Below, one piece after another: positions 8,691 through 18,398 of a stretch of 64,000 bases of DNA; positions within the stretch are counted from its first letter, which is position 1, and each line of letters opens with the position of its first letter. The DNA is taken from positions 2,976,001 to 3,040,000 of the forward strand of contig NZ_CP022600.1 of the NCBI RefSeq assembly GCF_002952215.1. Reading direction: 5' to 3'. The stretch comes from Porphyrobacter sp. HT-58-2 (GTDB lineage: Bacteria > Pseudomonadota > Alphaproteobacteria > Sphingomonadales > Sphingomonadaceae). The notes under the pieces are model-generated. The model was not told the DNA's origin. It made no database searches and saw only the letters and a program-made list of their open reading frames with translations. Position numbers and translations under genes: made by a program.

Positions 8691-9602
8691 TTACTCAGCG
8701 ACATCGGGAAGGTTGAAACCCCTGACGACCGTGGCCGTCCCATCCGAAATTTCCATCAGCGCGACCGGGACAGAGCCCAGTTTCGCAAGGTAGAGCCCGG
8801 ATGATTGGGGCATGCCAGACAGCACCCGGCCCTGTCGGACCGCCTGCGCGCTTGTCTGGTCGAGGGTAAGGGCCGGGATGTCGTCCAGCCCCGCCTCTAG
8901 CGGCAGGAGGAGGTGTTCAAGGCCCCGGCCCTTAGCGGTTTGCTCCAGTTTGTCCAGCGAAATCGCTTGGCTTTCGAGGAACGGCCCGGCCTTAATGCGT
9001 CTGAGATAGGTGACATGCCCGCAGGTGCCCAGCGCGTGGGCGATGTCCCGCGCGAGGGACCGGATATAGGTGCCTTTGGAGACGTGGGCTTCAAGCGTTA
9101 CCTCATCCAGATCGTCACCCCGGCGCAGGTTGAGGGCGTGGATCGTGACTTGACGCGCCTTCAGCGCCACCGCCTCCCCCGCGCGCGCCAAATCATAGGC
9201 GCGCTGGCCGCCGACCTTGAGCGCCGAGTACGCTGGCGGCACTTGCTCGATTGCGCCGGTGAAGCGCGGCAGGATCGCTTCAACCTCGGCCAGCGTCGGG
9301 CGCGCATCGCTGGTGGCAATCACCGGCCCCTCGGTATCGAGCGTGTCAGTTTCCGCCCCGAACTTTACCGTAAAGGCATAAATCTTGTCGCTATCGAGCA
9401 TCCGCCCGGCAAGTTTCGTCGCCTCGCCCAGCGCGATCGGCAGCACGCCTTCGGCCAGCGGATCGAGCGTCCCGCCGTGGCCAACCTTGGTCTTCGCATA
9501 ACCGTTTGCGCGCAGCACCCGCTTGACCGCGCTCACGCCTTGCGTGCTGCCCATGCCGCGCGGCTTGTCGAGAATCAGCCAGCCGGAAAGGGGTGTCGTC
9601 AT
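8691..9602 (-). CDS. truB: tRNA pseudouridine(55) synthase TruB
   Basis: TruB makes pseudouridine 55 in the T loop of tRNAs. The motif GHGGTLDPLAEGVLP places the catalytic aspartate at residue 47; the substrate-binding KTYIRSLARDIA-like block (KGTYIRSLARDIAHALG) and PPAYSALKVGGQRAYDLAR follow. The start at 9602 overlaps the tdk stop in an ATGA, so the two are translationally coupled; the longer frame would overlap tdk further and lacks the family N-terminus (GWLILDKPRGMGST). Length is 303 residues. The C-terminus carries a short PUA-like extension ending GFNLPDVAE. Confidence 0.96.
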   Translation of the reverse strand: MTTPLSGWLILDKPRGMGSTQGVSAVKRVLRANGYAKTKVGHGGTLDPLAEGVLPIALGEATKLAGRMLDSDKIYAFTVKFGAETDTLDTEGPVIATSDARPTLAEVEAILPRFTGAIEQVPPAYSALKVGGQRAYDLARAGEAVALKARQVTIHALNLRRGDDLDEVTLEAHVSKGTYIRSLARDIAHALGTCGHVTYLRRIKAGPFLESQAISLDKLEQTAKGRGLEHLLLPLEAGLDDIPALTLDQTSAQAVRQGRVLSGMPQSSGLYLAKLGSVPVALMEISDGTATVVRGFNLPDVAE

Positions 9603-10174
9603 CCCCGCAGCGCCTCCGAAAAATGCTTGCGGCACAGCGCCACATAGCGGTCATTCCCGCCAATCTCGGTCTGTTGGCCCTGCCGCACCGCCGCGCCGCT
9701 TTCATCGACCCGCAGGTTCATCGTCGCCTTACGGCCACAGTGACACACGGCCTTGAGCTCCACCAGCGCATCCGCGATCCCCAGCAGGACGGCAGATCCG
9801 GGGAACAGCGCACCCTGAAAATCGGTCCTGAGGCCATAGCACAGCACCGGAATGCCACCCTCGTCCGCCAGCCGCGCGAGCTGCCACACCTGTTCGGCGG
9901 TCAGGAACTGCGCCTCGTCCACCAGCACACAGTCGAGCGGCTGGACCTTGTGCGCGGCGCTGATAATCGCCCACAGGTCAGTCTCGGTCGTGAACTTGTG
10001 CGCCGCGCTCTCCAGCCCGATGCGGCTCTTGACTTGCCCTCCCGAGCGGCTGTCGAGCGCCGCAGTCCACAGCATCGTCGTCATGCCGCGTTCGCGGTAA
10101 TTGAAGTCCGCCTGCAACAGGTGCGAGGATTTGCCGGCATTCATGCTGGCGTAGTAGAAATAGAGCTTGGCCAT
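9599..10174 (-). CDS. tdk: Thymidine kinase, type II
   Basis: This is a 191-residue salvage kinase for thymidine/deoxyuridine. The P-loop SMNAGKSS is at residues 10-17 and the Walker B/lasso motif DEAQF at 86-90. The zinc-binding cysteines appear as CHCGRKATMNLR and a C-terminal CRKHF. The lasso region TEIGGNDRYVALC contacts the base. The gene is placed directly before truB with a 4-base ATGA overlap, an unusual neighbour for truB, which normally follows rbfA. Confidence 0.96.
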   Translation of the reverse strand: MAKLYFYYASMNAGKSSHLLQADFNYRERGMTTMLWTAALDSRSGGQVKSRIGLESAAHKFTTETDLWAIISAAHKVQPLDCVLVDEAQFLTAEQVWQLARLADEGGIPVLCYGLRTDFQGALFPGSAVLLGIADALVELKAVCHCGRKATMNLRVDESGAAVRQGQQTEIGGNDRYVALCRKHFSEALRG

Positions 10175-10255
10175 GGCAGAGGCCTACCCCCTGACAGTGC
10201 CGCGTGCGAGCGCGGACTTGAACCTTTTGCCCGGTTCGTGCGTATTCCCTCAGAG

Positions 10256-10840
10256 ATGATCGGTCGCAGCCTTCCTTTCCGGGTTCTGTTTGTGCCGCTG
10301 CTGGCGCTGTTCGCGCTCGCCAACAGCGCGGGCGTGCCGCAGCGCTACACGCTCGATGCGTCAGCCAGCAATGTCTCGGCGCAAGTCCCGTTCTTCGGGC
10401 TCGCCAGCAAGACCGCACGCTTTCCCCGGATGCAGGGCGCGGTGACGATCGTGCCGGGCGCGCCGGAGCAAGCGGTAATCGACGTGACCTTCGATGCCAC
10501 CGCGATCGAGGCTCCGGACTCCGTCACCCTCGCGCGGCTGCGGGGCGAGAAGTTCTTCTGGGTCGAGAAATACCCCACGATTCGATTTCTTGGCCTTTCG
10601 CTCGATCTGGAAAGCCCGACCCGCGGGACGGTGACAGGCGAGCTGACCGCGCGCGGCGTGACCCGCCCTGCCATGCTCAAAGTGGTCTTTGACGGCGATC
10701 CGCTCGCGCTGGCTGGCAAGCCCGTAAGCTTCACCGGGACGACAACCATCGACCGGCGGCAGTTTGGCATGAAAAGCTATCAGCTGATCGTGGGCAACAA
10801 GGTCGACATCACGCTGAAGGCGCGGATGGTGCCGAAGTAG
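10256..10840 (+). CDS. YceI-family periplasmic lipid-binding protein
   Basis: A 194-residue YceI protein with an N-terminal signal/membrane segment (FRVLFVPLLALFALANSAG). The lipocalin-like YceI core follows: RYTLDASASNVSAQVPFFG, GAVTIVPG-PEQAVIDVTFDA, EKYPTIRFLG, GTVTGELTARGVTRPAMLKV, FTGTTTIDRRQFGM and a final VGNKVDITLKARM. YceI proteins bind polyisoprenoids or amides in the periplasm; the ligand here is unknown. The gene is on the opposite strand to everything around it and separates rbfA from tdk-truB. The start at 10256 (MIGRSLPF) was chosen to give a plausible signal sequence. Confidence 0.87.
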   Translation: MIGRSLPFRVLFVPLLALFALANSAGVPQRYTLDASASNVSAQVPFFGLASKTARFPRMQGAVTIVPGAPEQAVIDVTFDATAIEAPDSVTLARLRGEKFFWVEKYPTIRFLGLSLDLESPTRGTVTGELTARGVTRPAMLKVVFDGDPLALAGKPVSFTGTTTIDRRQFGMKSYQLIVGNKVDITLKARMVPK

Positions 10841-10851
10841 CGCGCCCGGCG

Positions 10852-11262
10852 CTATTCTTCCTCGTCGAGATCGCCGCCCAAATCTCTGGTGACCTTGGGA
10901 TCACGCAGCAGCGCCTCGATCCGGTCCGCCTCGGCAAAGCTTTCGTCCTTGCGGAAACGCAGCTTGGGCGCGAATTTGAGGCCAAGGCGTTGGGCCACCT
11001 CGCGCTGGAGGAAGGCAGTGTTCTGACGGAGCGCGTGGACGACTTCATCCTCGCCCGCACCCAGCAGCGGCTTCACATAGGCCGTAGCGTGGCGCAGGTC
11101 GGGCGTCATGCGCACTTCGGTGACGGAGACATGTGACGCGCTCACCACATCGTCATGCACCTCGCCGCGCGCGAGCAGTTCGGACAGGATATGCCGCACC
11201 CGCTCGCCCACCTTGAGGACCCGCACCGACTGCTGTTCGGCGGTGAAGGGTTGCTTGGCCAT
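10852..11262 (-). CDS. rbfA: Ribosome-binding factor A
   Basis: RbfA is a KH-fold 30S assembly factor. The 136-residue product shows [43 protein letters not shown] and [27 protein letters not shown], the conserved blocks of the family. Its ATG overlaps the stop codon of the upstream thioesterase gene (TGATG), so it is part of the infB operon. It ends 11 bases from the convergent yceI stop. Confidence 0.97.
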   Translation of the reverse strand: MAKQPFTAEQQSVRVLKVGERVRHILSELLARGEVHDDVVSASHVSVTEVRMTPDLRHATAYVKPLLGAGEDEVVHALRQNTAFLQREVAQRLGLKFAPKLRFRKDESFAEADRIEALLRDPKVTRDLGGDLDEEE

Positions 11263-11702
11263 CAGCGCGTCATCCCGGTCTGTTCGGGGGTCGGGCGCGG
11301 GGTCGGGATCGCGGTGGAGGTCGAGCGGGCGTAGATCGTGCCATCCTCGCCCAGCAATTCCCCTTCGAGGAAGATCACCCTCTGCCCGGCGCGCACCACC
11401 CGGCCCTTGCCAATGATCGTCGCGCCTTCGGGGATCAGGCGAATGAGGCTCATCGAAATCTCAAGGTTCAGCGGGGCCATCTCCCCGCCCGTGGCCGCGA
11501 CATAGGCATAGCCCATCACGTCATCGAGATAGCCCGCGACCAAGCCCCCCTGCACGCCGCCGCGCCAGGTGGTCATTTCGCGCTTGACGGTAAAGCGCAT
11601 GGTCGCGGTCTGGGTCGCTTCGTCAAAGCTGACAAACTCGCTGCCGAGCAGCGCCGTATGCGGCGAGGCGCCCGCATCGTCGGGATCGGTGCAGTTAATC
11701 AT
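11262..11702 (-). CDS. PaaI-type hotdog-fold thioesterase
   Basis: This 146-residue hotdog protein has a [28 protein letters not shown] segment, the equivalent of the PaaI/YbgC substrate loop with a catalytic acidic residue (D in YLDD), followed by the strands [25 protein letters not shown]. It probably hydrolyses an acyl-CoA; the substrate is unknown. The start at 11702 overlaps the end of the upstream coiled-coil gene by eight bases, and its stop overlaps the rbfA start, so it is inside the infB-rbfA operon. Thioesterases in this position are not part of the standard operon. Confidence 0.75.
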   Translation of the reverse strand: MINCTDPDDAGASPHTALLGSEFVSFDEATQTATMRFTVKREMTTWRGGVQGGLVAGYLDDVMGYAYVAATGGEMAPLNLEISMSLIRLIPEGATIIGKGRVVRAGQRVIFLEGELLGEDGTIYARSTSTAIPTPRPTPEQTGMTR

Positions 11703-12207
11703 TGCTAGACGACTTTTTGCGCAAGCCGAGCCATCCCACGAACGCGAGGAGGATCGCAACAATCGAACCTACAAGACTTAAGAGAATTGTCCTCAGCTCA
11801 GATACTTGCTGTTGAAGCGCGCCGACCTGCTCCTTTTGCCTTTCCTCAATTGTATCGATATCATTACGCATTGTCGCCAAAGCAATTACGCGATCTGCGC
11901 TTTGCGACAGCGCCTCATCCAACGCCTTTTGGCGATCCTCAATCGCTATGACCCGCGTGCTGTCAATCGGGGTTAATGGCTCACCTTCGGAGTAGACATC
12001 TCCTTTGAGAGTGTCGATTTGAGAACGCAGAGTCGCAATCTCTTCATTCTGGATCTTGTCGAGTGGATCCAGAAAAAGGCTTTGCTCTCCTCCGATGGTG
12101 GCCAAAAAAAACAGTGAAATGGCAGATACAGCGATACCAGCGGTAGCGGCCGACACGGACGCTACTTGAGAGAGCTTAGATCGAATCCGTTCGAGATTGT
12201 CGCTCAC
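11695..12207 (-). CDS. Membrane-anchored coiled-coil protein of unknown function, inside the infB operon
   Basis: No family was recognised. The 170-residue protein has two membrane segments, at about 22-40 (AGIAVSAISLFFLATIGG) and 142-162 (ILLSLVGSIVAILLAFVGWLG), separated by about 100 residues of charged, heptad-like helix (NEEIATLRSQIDTLKGD, IEDRQKALDEALSQSADRV, TIEERQKEQVGALQQQVSELR). It ends KKSSSND. It starts with GTG overlapping the infB stop (GTGA), so it is translationally coupled to infB. By hand count its G+C is about 51% over 11701-12180, against clearly higher values in its neighbours, and it has more A/T-ending codons. This suggests later acquisition into a conserved operon. Confidence 0.7.
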   Translation of the reverse strand: MSDNLERIRSKLSQVASVSAATAGIAVSAISLFFLATIGGEQSLFLDPLDKIQNEEIATLRSQIDTLKGDVYSEGEPLTPIDSTRVIAIEDRQKALDEALSQSADRVIALATMRNDIDTIEERQKEQVGALQQQVSELRTILLSLVGSIVAILLAFVGWLGLRKKSSSND

Positions 12208-14744
12208 AGCGTCCGCTCACGCTCCTCGACCGAGAAGACTTCGAGGTTGTCGCCCGGCTTGATGTCGTTGGTGTCCTCCAACACCACGCCGCATTCGAGA
12301 CCGGCACGTACTTCGTCGACATCGTCCTTGAAGCGACGCAGCGAGGCGATCTTGGTGGCCGAGACGATGACATCGGCGCGGGTGAGACGCGCGAACAGAC
12401 CCTTGCGGATCGCGCCTTCCAGCACCAGCAGACCCGCTGCCTTGTCCTTTTTGCCCGCAGGGAAGACCTGCTTGACCTCGGCACGGCCCACGACCGTCTC
12501 GATGCGCTCCGGCCCAAGCTCGCCCGCCATTTCCTTGGCCACGGCATCGGTGAGGTGATAAATGACGTCGTAATACATCATCCGCACGCCATCGCGCTTG
12601 ACGAGGTCGCGCGCCTTGGCATTCGGGCGCACGTTGAAGCCGATGATCGGTGCCTTAGAGGCCGCTGCCAGGAGCACGTCGCTTTCGGTAATCGCACCGA
12701 CGCCCGCGTTGAGCACGCGCACCTTGATCTCGTCATTCGAGAGGTTGTGGAGCGCGTTGACGATCGCTTCGACCGAGCCCTGCACGTCGGCCTTCACCAC
12801 CACCGGATACTCGATGACGTTGGAGGCGAGGTTGTTGAACATCGTGTCGAAGTTGGTCGGGGCCAGCGCGGTGCGCTTTTCCGTCGCGATTTCCTGACGA
12901 TACTTGGCGACCTCGCGGGCGCGCTGTTCGTTTTCGACCACGGTGAGGTTGTCGCCCGCTGACGGCACGCCGCCAAGGCCCAGAACTTCGACCGGCATGG
13001 AGGGGCCGGCTTCCTTGAGCTGCTGCCCCTTGTCGTCGACGATCGCGCGCACGCGGCCGCTTTGCGTGCCGACCACGAAGTTGTCGCCGCGCTTCAGCGT
13101 CCCGCGGGTCACCAGCACCGTCGCCACCGGGCCGCGGCCCTTGTCGAGCTGGGCTTCGATCACGGTCGCTTCAGCATCGCGGTCCGGGCGGGCCTTCAGT
13201 TCGAGCAGTTCGGCCTGAAGGTTGATCGCTTCGATCAACTTGTCGAGCCCCGCGCCGGTCTTGGCCGAAACCTCGACATCCTGCACGTCGCCCGACATCG
13301 CCTCGACGATCACTTCATGCTCGAGCAGGCGTTCGCGGATCTTCTGCGGGTTGAACTCGGGCTTGTCCGACTTGGTGATCGCCACGATCATCGGGACGCC
13401 CGCCGCCTTGGTGTGATTGATCGCCTCGATCGTCTGCGGCATCAGCCCGTCATCGCCCGCGACCACCAGAATGACGATGTCGGTGACATTGGCACCGCGC
13501 ATCCGCATTTCGGTAAAGGCCGCGTGGCCCGGCGTATCGAGGAAGGTGATCTTTGCCTTGTCCTTGGTGGTGATCTGATAGGCGCCGATATGCTGGGTGA
13601 TGCCGCCGGCCTCGCCCTTGACCACATCGGTGCCGCGCAGCGCGTCGAGCAGACTGGTCTTGCCGTGATCGACGTGACCCATGATCGTCACCACCGGCGG
13701 ACGCGGCTTCTGGGTTTCGATCGGATCCTCGTCCGCGCTGGTGTCGATATCGACATCGCTGGCGGAAACGCGGGTAATGTTATGGCCGAACTCCTCGACC
13801 AGCAGTTCGGCCGTGTCCTGATCGATGGTCTGGTTGACCGTGACCATCATGCCCATGTTGAACAGGGCCTTCACCAGATCGGCGCCCTTTTCGGCCATGC
13901 GGTTGGCAAGTTCGCCCACGGTGATCGCCTCGGGCACGACCACATCGCGCACCTGCTTTTCACGCGGCTTCGACGGCCCGCCCTGACCACGGCGTTCCTT
14001 CTCGCGCGCACGCTTCAGCGCGGCGAGACTGCGCGCACGGCGGCCTTCATCCTCGTTGAGGGCGCGCGTGACAGTCAGCTTGCCCGACCGGCGGTTGTCC
14101 TTGCCCGCATCGATCGGCGCAGCGCGCTTGTCGTCCTTCTTCTTGCCCTTGACCTCGGGGGCCGGACGCTTCGGCTCGGGGCGCTCGACCGGGGTAAAGC
14201 GGCGAGCGGCAGGGACAGTCGCCTCAGCCTTGGCGGCGGGCGCAACGCCTTCATCAGCGGCGGGCGCTTCAGCGTCAGGCGCCGTCGCCAGAGGCTCAGG
14301 GGCAGCGGCTACTTCGGCGCGCTGCTTTTCGGCCTCTTCTTCGGCGCGGCGGTTTTCCTCGGCGCGGCGGCGTTCCTCCTCCTCGCGCTCGCGCGCTTCA
14401 GCTTCCTCGCGCTTGCGGGCTTCCTCGGCCAGACGCAGCCGCTCTTCCTCCGCTTCGAGCTGGAGGCGCTTCACGCGCTCCTGCGGGGTCTCACCAGCAG
14501 GGGCGGGACGCGCGGGCGGCGGCGGAGGCGGCGGTGCGGCCACGACCGGCTCGGGCGCGGGCGGCGGCGGGGGCGGCGGCGGAGCAGCCTCACCCGGTTT
14601 ACCGAGCACGCGGCGACGCTTCACCTCGACCACCACCTTGTTGGTGCGGCCGTGACTGAAGGTCTGCTTGACCTCGCCCGCATCAACCGAGCGTTTGAGG
14701 CCCAGAGGCTTGCGGGTGCGCTGGTTGTCGTTGTCGTCGCTCAT
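12204..14744 (-). CDS. infB: Translation initiation factor IF-2
   Basis: IF-2 is the GTPase that brings fMet-tRNA to the 30S subunit. The 846-residue product has a long low-complexity N-terminus (proline runs near residues 55-80, then an EAR/EER-rich helix and an APAAKAEA segment). The IF2_N domain includes [28 protein letters not shown]. The G domain carries [17 protein letters not shown] and TKSDKPEF from about residue 350, followed by domains [16 protein letters not shown] domain II strand and a [11 protein letters not shown] end block are present. It lies between ylxR (9-base gap) and the coiled-coil gene. Confidence 0.98.
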   Translation of the reverse strand: MSDDNDNQRTRKPLGLKRSVDAGEVKQTFSHGRTNKVVVEVKRRRVLGKPGEAAPPPPPPPPAPEPVVAAPPPPPPPARPAPAGETPQERVKRLQLEAEEERLRLAEEARKREEAEAREREEEERRRAEENRRAEEEAEKQRAEVAAAPEPLATAPDAEAPAADEGVAPAAKAEATVPAARRFTPVERPEPKRPAPEVKGKKKDDKRAAPIDAGKDNRRSGKLTVTRALNEDEGRRARSLAALKRAREKERRGQGGPSKPREKQVRDVVVPEAITVGELANRMAEKGADLVKALFNMGMMVTVNQTIDQDTAELLVEEFGHNITRVSASDVDIDTSADEDPIETQKPRPPVVTIMGHVDHGKTSLLDALRGTDVVKGEAGGITQHIGAYQITTKDKAKITFLDTPGHAAFTEMRMRGANVTDIVILVVAGDDGLMPQTIEAINHTKAAGVPMIVAITKSDKPEFNPQKIRERLLEHEVIVEAMSGDVQDVEVSAKTGAGLDKLIEAINLQAELLELKARPDRDAEATVIEAQLDKGRGPVATVLVTRGTLKRGDNFVVGTQSGRVRAIVDDKGQQLKEAGPSMPVEVLGLGGVPSAGDNLTVVENEQRAREVAKYRQEIATEKRTALAPTNFDTMFNNLASNVIEYPVVVKADVQGSVEAIVNALHNLSNDEIKVRVLNAGVGAITESDVLLAAASKAPIIGFNVRPNAKARDLVKRDGVRMMYYDVIYHLTDAVAKEMAGELGPERIETVVGRAEVKQVFPAGKKDKAAGLLVLEGAIRKGLFARLTRADVIVSATKIASLRRFKDDVDEVRAGLECGVVLEDTNDIKPGDNLEVFSVEERERTL

Positions 14745-14753
14745 TATCGCTCG

Positions 14754-15533
14754 TCAGTCCTTCACGTATTCATCAAAATCAGCCGACCGGCCCTGCGGCT
14801 GATCGGCGTGGCCGGATTGATCCCGGCCCGTCTCATTCGTCGCGCTCGCCCGATCATCCCCGGTGTAATGCACCAGCCGGGATACCGCCTGAAGCACGCG
14901 GGTTGCCGCGCGCATGTCGCCGGGATGACCGGCAACGCCCAGGTGGACCACATTGTCGCGGCCCAATGCCACAGACAGCGCGGTGCGGTCTAGGGGCAAG
15001 ACTTCGCCGCGTGCGCCTGTGCCTTCGGCATCCGTGCCGACACGCCACGCCTGATCAAGCTTGCGCCGCCCGTCTTGGCTGCTGTCAGCAGCATGGAGCA
15101 GCAGCGCGATCCTCCCGGAGCGCGCCTGTTCCTCGATCCGCGAGGAGCCCATCACGATATTTCCGGAACGCAGTTCCAGCCCGAGCCGATCACAGAGATG
15201 GCGCGCCAGCGCCGCCTCGACCCGCGCGGGAAGATCGTCGGGAATGGCAAGCGGCGCCCCCTTGAAGGCACGCATAAGGGCCTTCTTCAGGCTGCCATCA
15301 GCCAGAGCGGTTTCCAGCCGAGGCTGGGTCACACCGATCCACGCGCCCCGCCCCGGGGCCTTGCCGGCGGCATCAGGCAAAACCAGCCCATCCGGCGAAA
15401 TCGCCAGCCGCACAAGCATGTCGCGCGGCGAATTCTCCCCGGAGAGGATACAGCGCCGCTCGCTCCCCGCAGCAGCGGAAAGCGACGGCTCAGCGATGTC
15501 GGACGTCAGGCGCTCATTGGGTGGAGTCCGCAT
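14754..15533 (-). CDS. ylxR: YlxR-family (DUF448) RNA-binding protein with C-terminal L7Ae-like extension
   Basis: The N-terminal part matches YlxR/DUF448: RRCILSGENSPRDMLVRLAISPDGLVLPD, AAGKAPGRGAWIGV and LETALADGSLKKALMRAFKG. A second region, residues about 120-210 (GLELRSGNIVMGSSRIEEQARSG and following), resembles the ribosomal L7Ae/YlxQ-like fold, giving the two-domain form common in alphaproteobacteria. The RCILSGE motif is close to the start, so the ATG at 15533 is used although it overlaps the nusA end by 20 bases. The tail is polar and charged. The position between nusA and infB is classical. It is thought to act with NusA in RNA binding; the precise function is not established. Confidence 0.85.
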   Translation of the reverse strand: MRTPPNERLTSDIAEPSLSAAAGSERRCILSGENSPRDMLVRLAISPDGLVLPDAAGKAPGRGAWIGVTQPRLETALADGSLKKALMRAFKGAPLAIPDDLPARVEAALARHLCDRLGLELRSGNIVMGSSRIEEQARSGRIALLLHAADSSQDGRRKLDQAWRVGTDAEGTGARGEVLPLDRTALSVALGRDNVVHLGVAGHPGDMRAATRVLQAVSRLVHYTGDDRASATNETGRDQSGHADQPQGRSADFDEYVKD

Positions 15534-17145
15534 GGGCGGCCTCCTCGGTCGGCTCTTCGTCCGCGAACCAGTGCGCGCGGGCAGCCATGATGATTTCGTT
15601 GCCCTGCTCTTCCGACAGGCCATATTCGCCCAGCACGCCGCCCTTGTCGGTTTCGCGCTGCGGACGACGCTGCGGCGGGCCGTCGGCCTGGCCACGACGG
15701 CGCGGGGCCTCGCGCTTCTTCGCAATCAGTTCGTCGGTCGCAAGATCGGCCAGATCGTCGAGCGTCTTGATCCCGGCCTTGCCGAGCGTGACCAGCATCG
15801 CTTCGGTGAGGTGCGGAATTTCGGCGAGCGCATCTTCAACGCCCAGACCACGACGCACTTCGCGGTGCGCAGCTTCCTGACGCTCAAGCGCTTCCAAGGC
15901 ACGGCTCTGGAGTTCCTCGGCCAGTTCCTCGTCGAAGCCTTCGATGGTCGCGAGTTCAGCGAGGTCGACGTAAGCCACTTCCTCCAGCTCGGCGAAGCCT
16001 TCGGCCACCAGCAGCTGCGAGAGGGTTTCATCGACGTCGAGTTCTTCCTCGAACATCTTGGAACGCTCGGCGAATTCCTTCGAGCGCTTCTCCGAGGCTT
16101 CTTCCTCGGTCATGATGTCGATCTGGTGGCCGGTGAGCTGGCTCGCCAGACGCACGTTCTGACCACGGCGACCAATAGCCAGCGACAGTTGATCGTCCGG
16201 CACCACCACTTCGATGCGGCCGTCATCCTCGTCAAGCACGACGCGGCTGACCGTGGCGGGCTGGAGCGCGTTGACCACAAAGGTTGCGGTGTCTTCGCTC
16301 CAGGGGATGATGTCGATCTTTTCGCCCTGCAATTCCTGCACCACCGCCTGCACGCGGCTGCCCTTCATGCCGACGCAGGCGCCGACCGGGTCGATGCTCG
16401 AATCGCGGCTGATCACGCCGATCTTGGCGCGGCTGCCGGGATCGCGGGCGGCGGCCTTGATCTCGATGATGTTGTCGTAGATTTCAGGCACTTCCTGCGC
16501 GAACAGCTTCTTCATGAAGTCGGGATGCGCGCGGCTGAGGAAGATTTGCGGGCCGCGGTTGTTGCGCTCGACCTTGGTGATAAGCGCACGCACGCGCTCG
16601 CCCACGCGGGCGGCTTCGCGCGGGATCTGCTGGTCGCGGCGGATCACGCCCTCGGCCCGGCCCAAGTTGACGATCACATGGCCGAATTCGACCGACTTGA
16701 TCACGCCGGTGATGACTTCGCCCTGACGGTCCTTGAATTCCTCGTACTGACGCTCGCGCTCCGCGTCGCGAACCTTCTGGAAGATCACCTGCTTGGCCGA
16801 CTGCGCGTCGATGCGACCGAGATCGACCGGCGGCAGCGGATCGACGATGAAATCGCCGACCTTGGCGCCCGGCTGGAGCTTTTCGGCCTGCTTCAGATCA
16901 ACCTGCTTGAAGTAGTCCTCGACCACGTCGACCACTTCGACGACGCGCCACAGCGTCAGATCGCCGGTCAGCGGATCGAGCTTGGCGCGAATGTCGTTTT
17001 CCGCGCCATAGCGGTTTCGCGCGGATTTCTGGATCGCTTCTTCCATCGCCTCGATGACGATCGCCTTGTCGATCATCTTTTCCGAGGCAACCGCATTGGC
17101 GATTGCGAGAAGCTCAGCCTTGTTGGCGGAAATGGCGCTGGCCAT
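15514..17145 (-). CDS. nusA: Transcription termination/antitermination protein NusA
   Basis: NusA binds RNA polymerase and modulates pausing, termination and antitermination. The 543-residue product has the N-terminal polymerase-binding domain (ANKAELLAIANAVASEKMIDK, EAMEEAIQKSAR), an S1 domain (GEVITGVIKSVEFGHVIVNLGRAEG), and two KH domains with DPVGACVGMKGSRVQAV and LAIGRRGQNVRLASQLTG. The C-terminal acidic region has helix-hairpin-helix repeats (LLVAEGFAELEEVAYVDL, LVTLGKAGIKTLDDLADL). Its start overlaps the rimP stop (TGATG). Confidence 0.98.
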   Translation of the reverse strand: MASAISANKAELLAIANAVASEKMIDKAIVIEAMEEAIQKSARNRYGAENDIRAKLDPLTGDLTLWRVVEVVDVVEDYFKQVDLKQAEKLQPGAKVGDFIVDPLPPVDLGRIDAQSAKQVIFQKVRDAERERQYEEFKDRQGEVITGVIKSVEFGHVIVNLGRAEGVIRRDQQIPREAARVGERVRALITKVERNNRGPQIFLSRAHPDFMKKLFAQEVPEIYDNIIEIKAAARDPGSRAKIGVISRDSSIDPVGACVGMKGSRVQAVVQELQGEKIDIIPWSEDTATFVVNALQPATVSRVVLDEDDGRIEVVVPDDQLSLAIGRRGQNVRLASQLTGHQIDIMTEEEASEKRSKEFAERSKMFEEELDVDETLSQLLVAEGFAELEEVAYVDLAELATIEGFDEELAEELQSRALEALERQEAAHREVRRGLGVEDALAEIPHLTEAMLVTLGKAGIKTLDDLADLATDELIAKKREAPRRRGQADGPPQRRPQRETDKGGVLGEYGLSEEQGNEIIMAARAHWFADEEPTEEAAHADSTQ

Positions 17146-17708
17146 CAGTCGTCTGCCTTTTCTTCTTCTTCGATGAGTTCGTCGACCCCGCTGGTGTCCA
17201 GCGGGCGGGTGGCGGCGATCAGCGCGTCGGTGAGGACGAGCTTAGCCATATGAATCTGTTGGCGCGGCAGGCGAACATCGCCCGCCTTCACTTCCTTGAC
17301 GAGGACCATACCATCCTCAAGCCCCCCAAGCACGCCCTTGTTGACGCGTTGACCATCAAAGCCCTTGTCCATGACGATCCGCACCTCGTGCCCTGCCCAG
17401 TTCACGAAGTCCTTGTCGCGGGTCAGCGGACGGTCGATTCCGGGGCTGGAAACTTCGAGGTGATAGGCATCCTCGATCAGCACGTCGCCCGCTTCCTCGG
17501 CGGCATCGAGCACATCCGACACGCGGCGCGACAGAGCGGCACACTGGTCGATCACCAGCTGGCCGGTTGCCGGATCCTCGGCCATGATTTGCAGCGCCAT
17601 GCCGCCATCGCCTGCCTCGGACGGCAGAAACGCCACGCGCACAAGATCAAAGCCGAGCGCCGCAGCCTCGGGTTCGATCAATTGTGTCAGGCGCGCGATA
17701 TCGGCCAT
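17145..17708 (-). CDS. rimP: Ribosome maturation factor RimP
   Basis: RimP assists 30S maturation. The 187-residue product shows ALGFDLVRVAFL, IDQCAALSRRVSDVLDAAEE, a YHLEVSSPGIDRPLTRDKDF block (the family signature) and an SH3-like C-terminal domain (VLVKEVKAGDVRLPRQQIHMAKLVLT). The start at 17708 (MADIARLTQLIEP) is used; the longer frame is promoter DNA. It is the first gene of the rimP-nusA-ylxR-infB operon, with the promoter expected in 17709-17880. Confidence 0.96.
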   Translation of the reverse strand: MADIARLTQLIEPEAAALGFDLVRVAFLPSEAGDGGMALQIMAEDPATGQLVIDQCAALSRRVSDVLDAAEEAGDVLIEDAYHLEVSSPGIDRPLTRDKDFVNWAGHEVRIVMDKGFDGQRVNKGVLGGLEDGMVLVKEVKAGDVRLPRQQIHMAKLVLTDALIAATRPLDTSGVDELIEEEEKADD

Positions 17709-17880
17709 GCGGGCTCCAGAATGATGACATTGCGCAAATGCGGTGTGGGGCCGGCCCCGTGCGGCGCCAGCATCCAAACCTTGTTGCGACAATGTCGGGA
17801 TTGGCAGGCGCAATAGTCGCCTTTGCCCCGTTTGGCAAGCATCTTCGCGGCCGCCCGCCAGTTTGCCCTGCGCGAGCGGC

Positions 17881-18285
17881 CTAGCTGTCCCCCGCAACCC
17901 AGCGCCGCACCTGATCGCGCAGGGCCTGCTGGTTGCGCAGCTCGAAACCTTCGGCAAACCTGCGGATCCGGAGCACGTCTTCGTGCAGGATCGGATCGTC
18001 GAATTCCATCGCATTGACGGCCATCTCGGGCCTGCGCTCGGCCCGCACAATCATGCCGAAGATTTCCAGACGGCCGATCTCGATATAGCCGCTCTTTCCT
18101 TCGGCAAGAGGCGCGGGCAGCGCGATGCGGGCGCCGGTACGGGAAATGTCCATCAGAACGCAGGACTGGGTCGCGTAGATCGACACAAACCGTGCCGGGA
18201 CGGCCAGCCGCAGGCGCGCAGCAGCGCGGCGGCCTGTGGACACCGCTTCATCCTGCGCGGCAGAGGAAAGAGGTTGCGCTGCCAT
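17881..18285 (-). CDS. PilZ-domain protein 1
   Basis: This 134-residue protein consists almost entirely of a PilZ domain: GRRAAARLRLAVPARFV, then VLMDISRTGARIALPAPLAEGK and GMIVRAE. Canonical c-di-GMP binding needs RxxxR and (D/N)xSxxG. Here RRAAARLR contains R-x3-R spacing and DISRTGAR matches the second motif, so binding is plausible. A helical tail (ILHEDVLRIRRFAEGFELRNQQALRDQVRRWVAGDS) follows the barrel. It is a paralog of the next gene upstream, with the same layout and nearly the same length. Its target is unknown. Confidence 0.82.
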   Translation of the reverse strand: MAAQPLSSAAQDEAVSTGRRAAARLRLAVPARFVSIYATQSCVLMDISRTGARIALPAPLAEGKSGYIEIGRLEIFGMIVRAERRPEMAVNAMEFDDPILHEDVLRIRRFAEGFELRNQQALRDQVRRWVAGDS

Positions 18286-18398
18286 GACGACGCAATGCTC
18301 GCCGCCAATGCTGAAAATAAGCCCTGCCAGGCTCCCGGGAGGATTACTTACTCATCCTGCGGGAGGCGCGCCCGTGCAGCCCGCTTAGCGGGCCGGGG

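Noticed and set aside
13062..17253. Long open frames antisense to infB, ylxR and nusA
   Set aside because: Same explanation: shadows of genes with strong third-position G+C. No ribosome sites or domain motifs.
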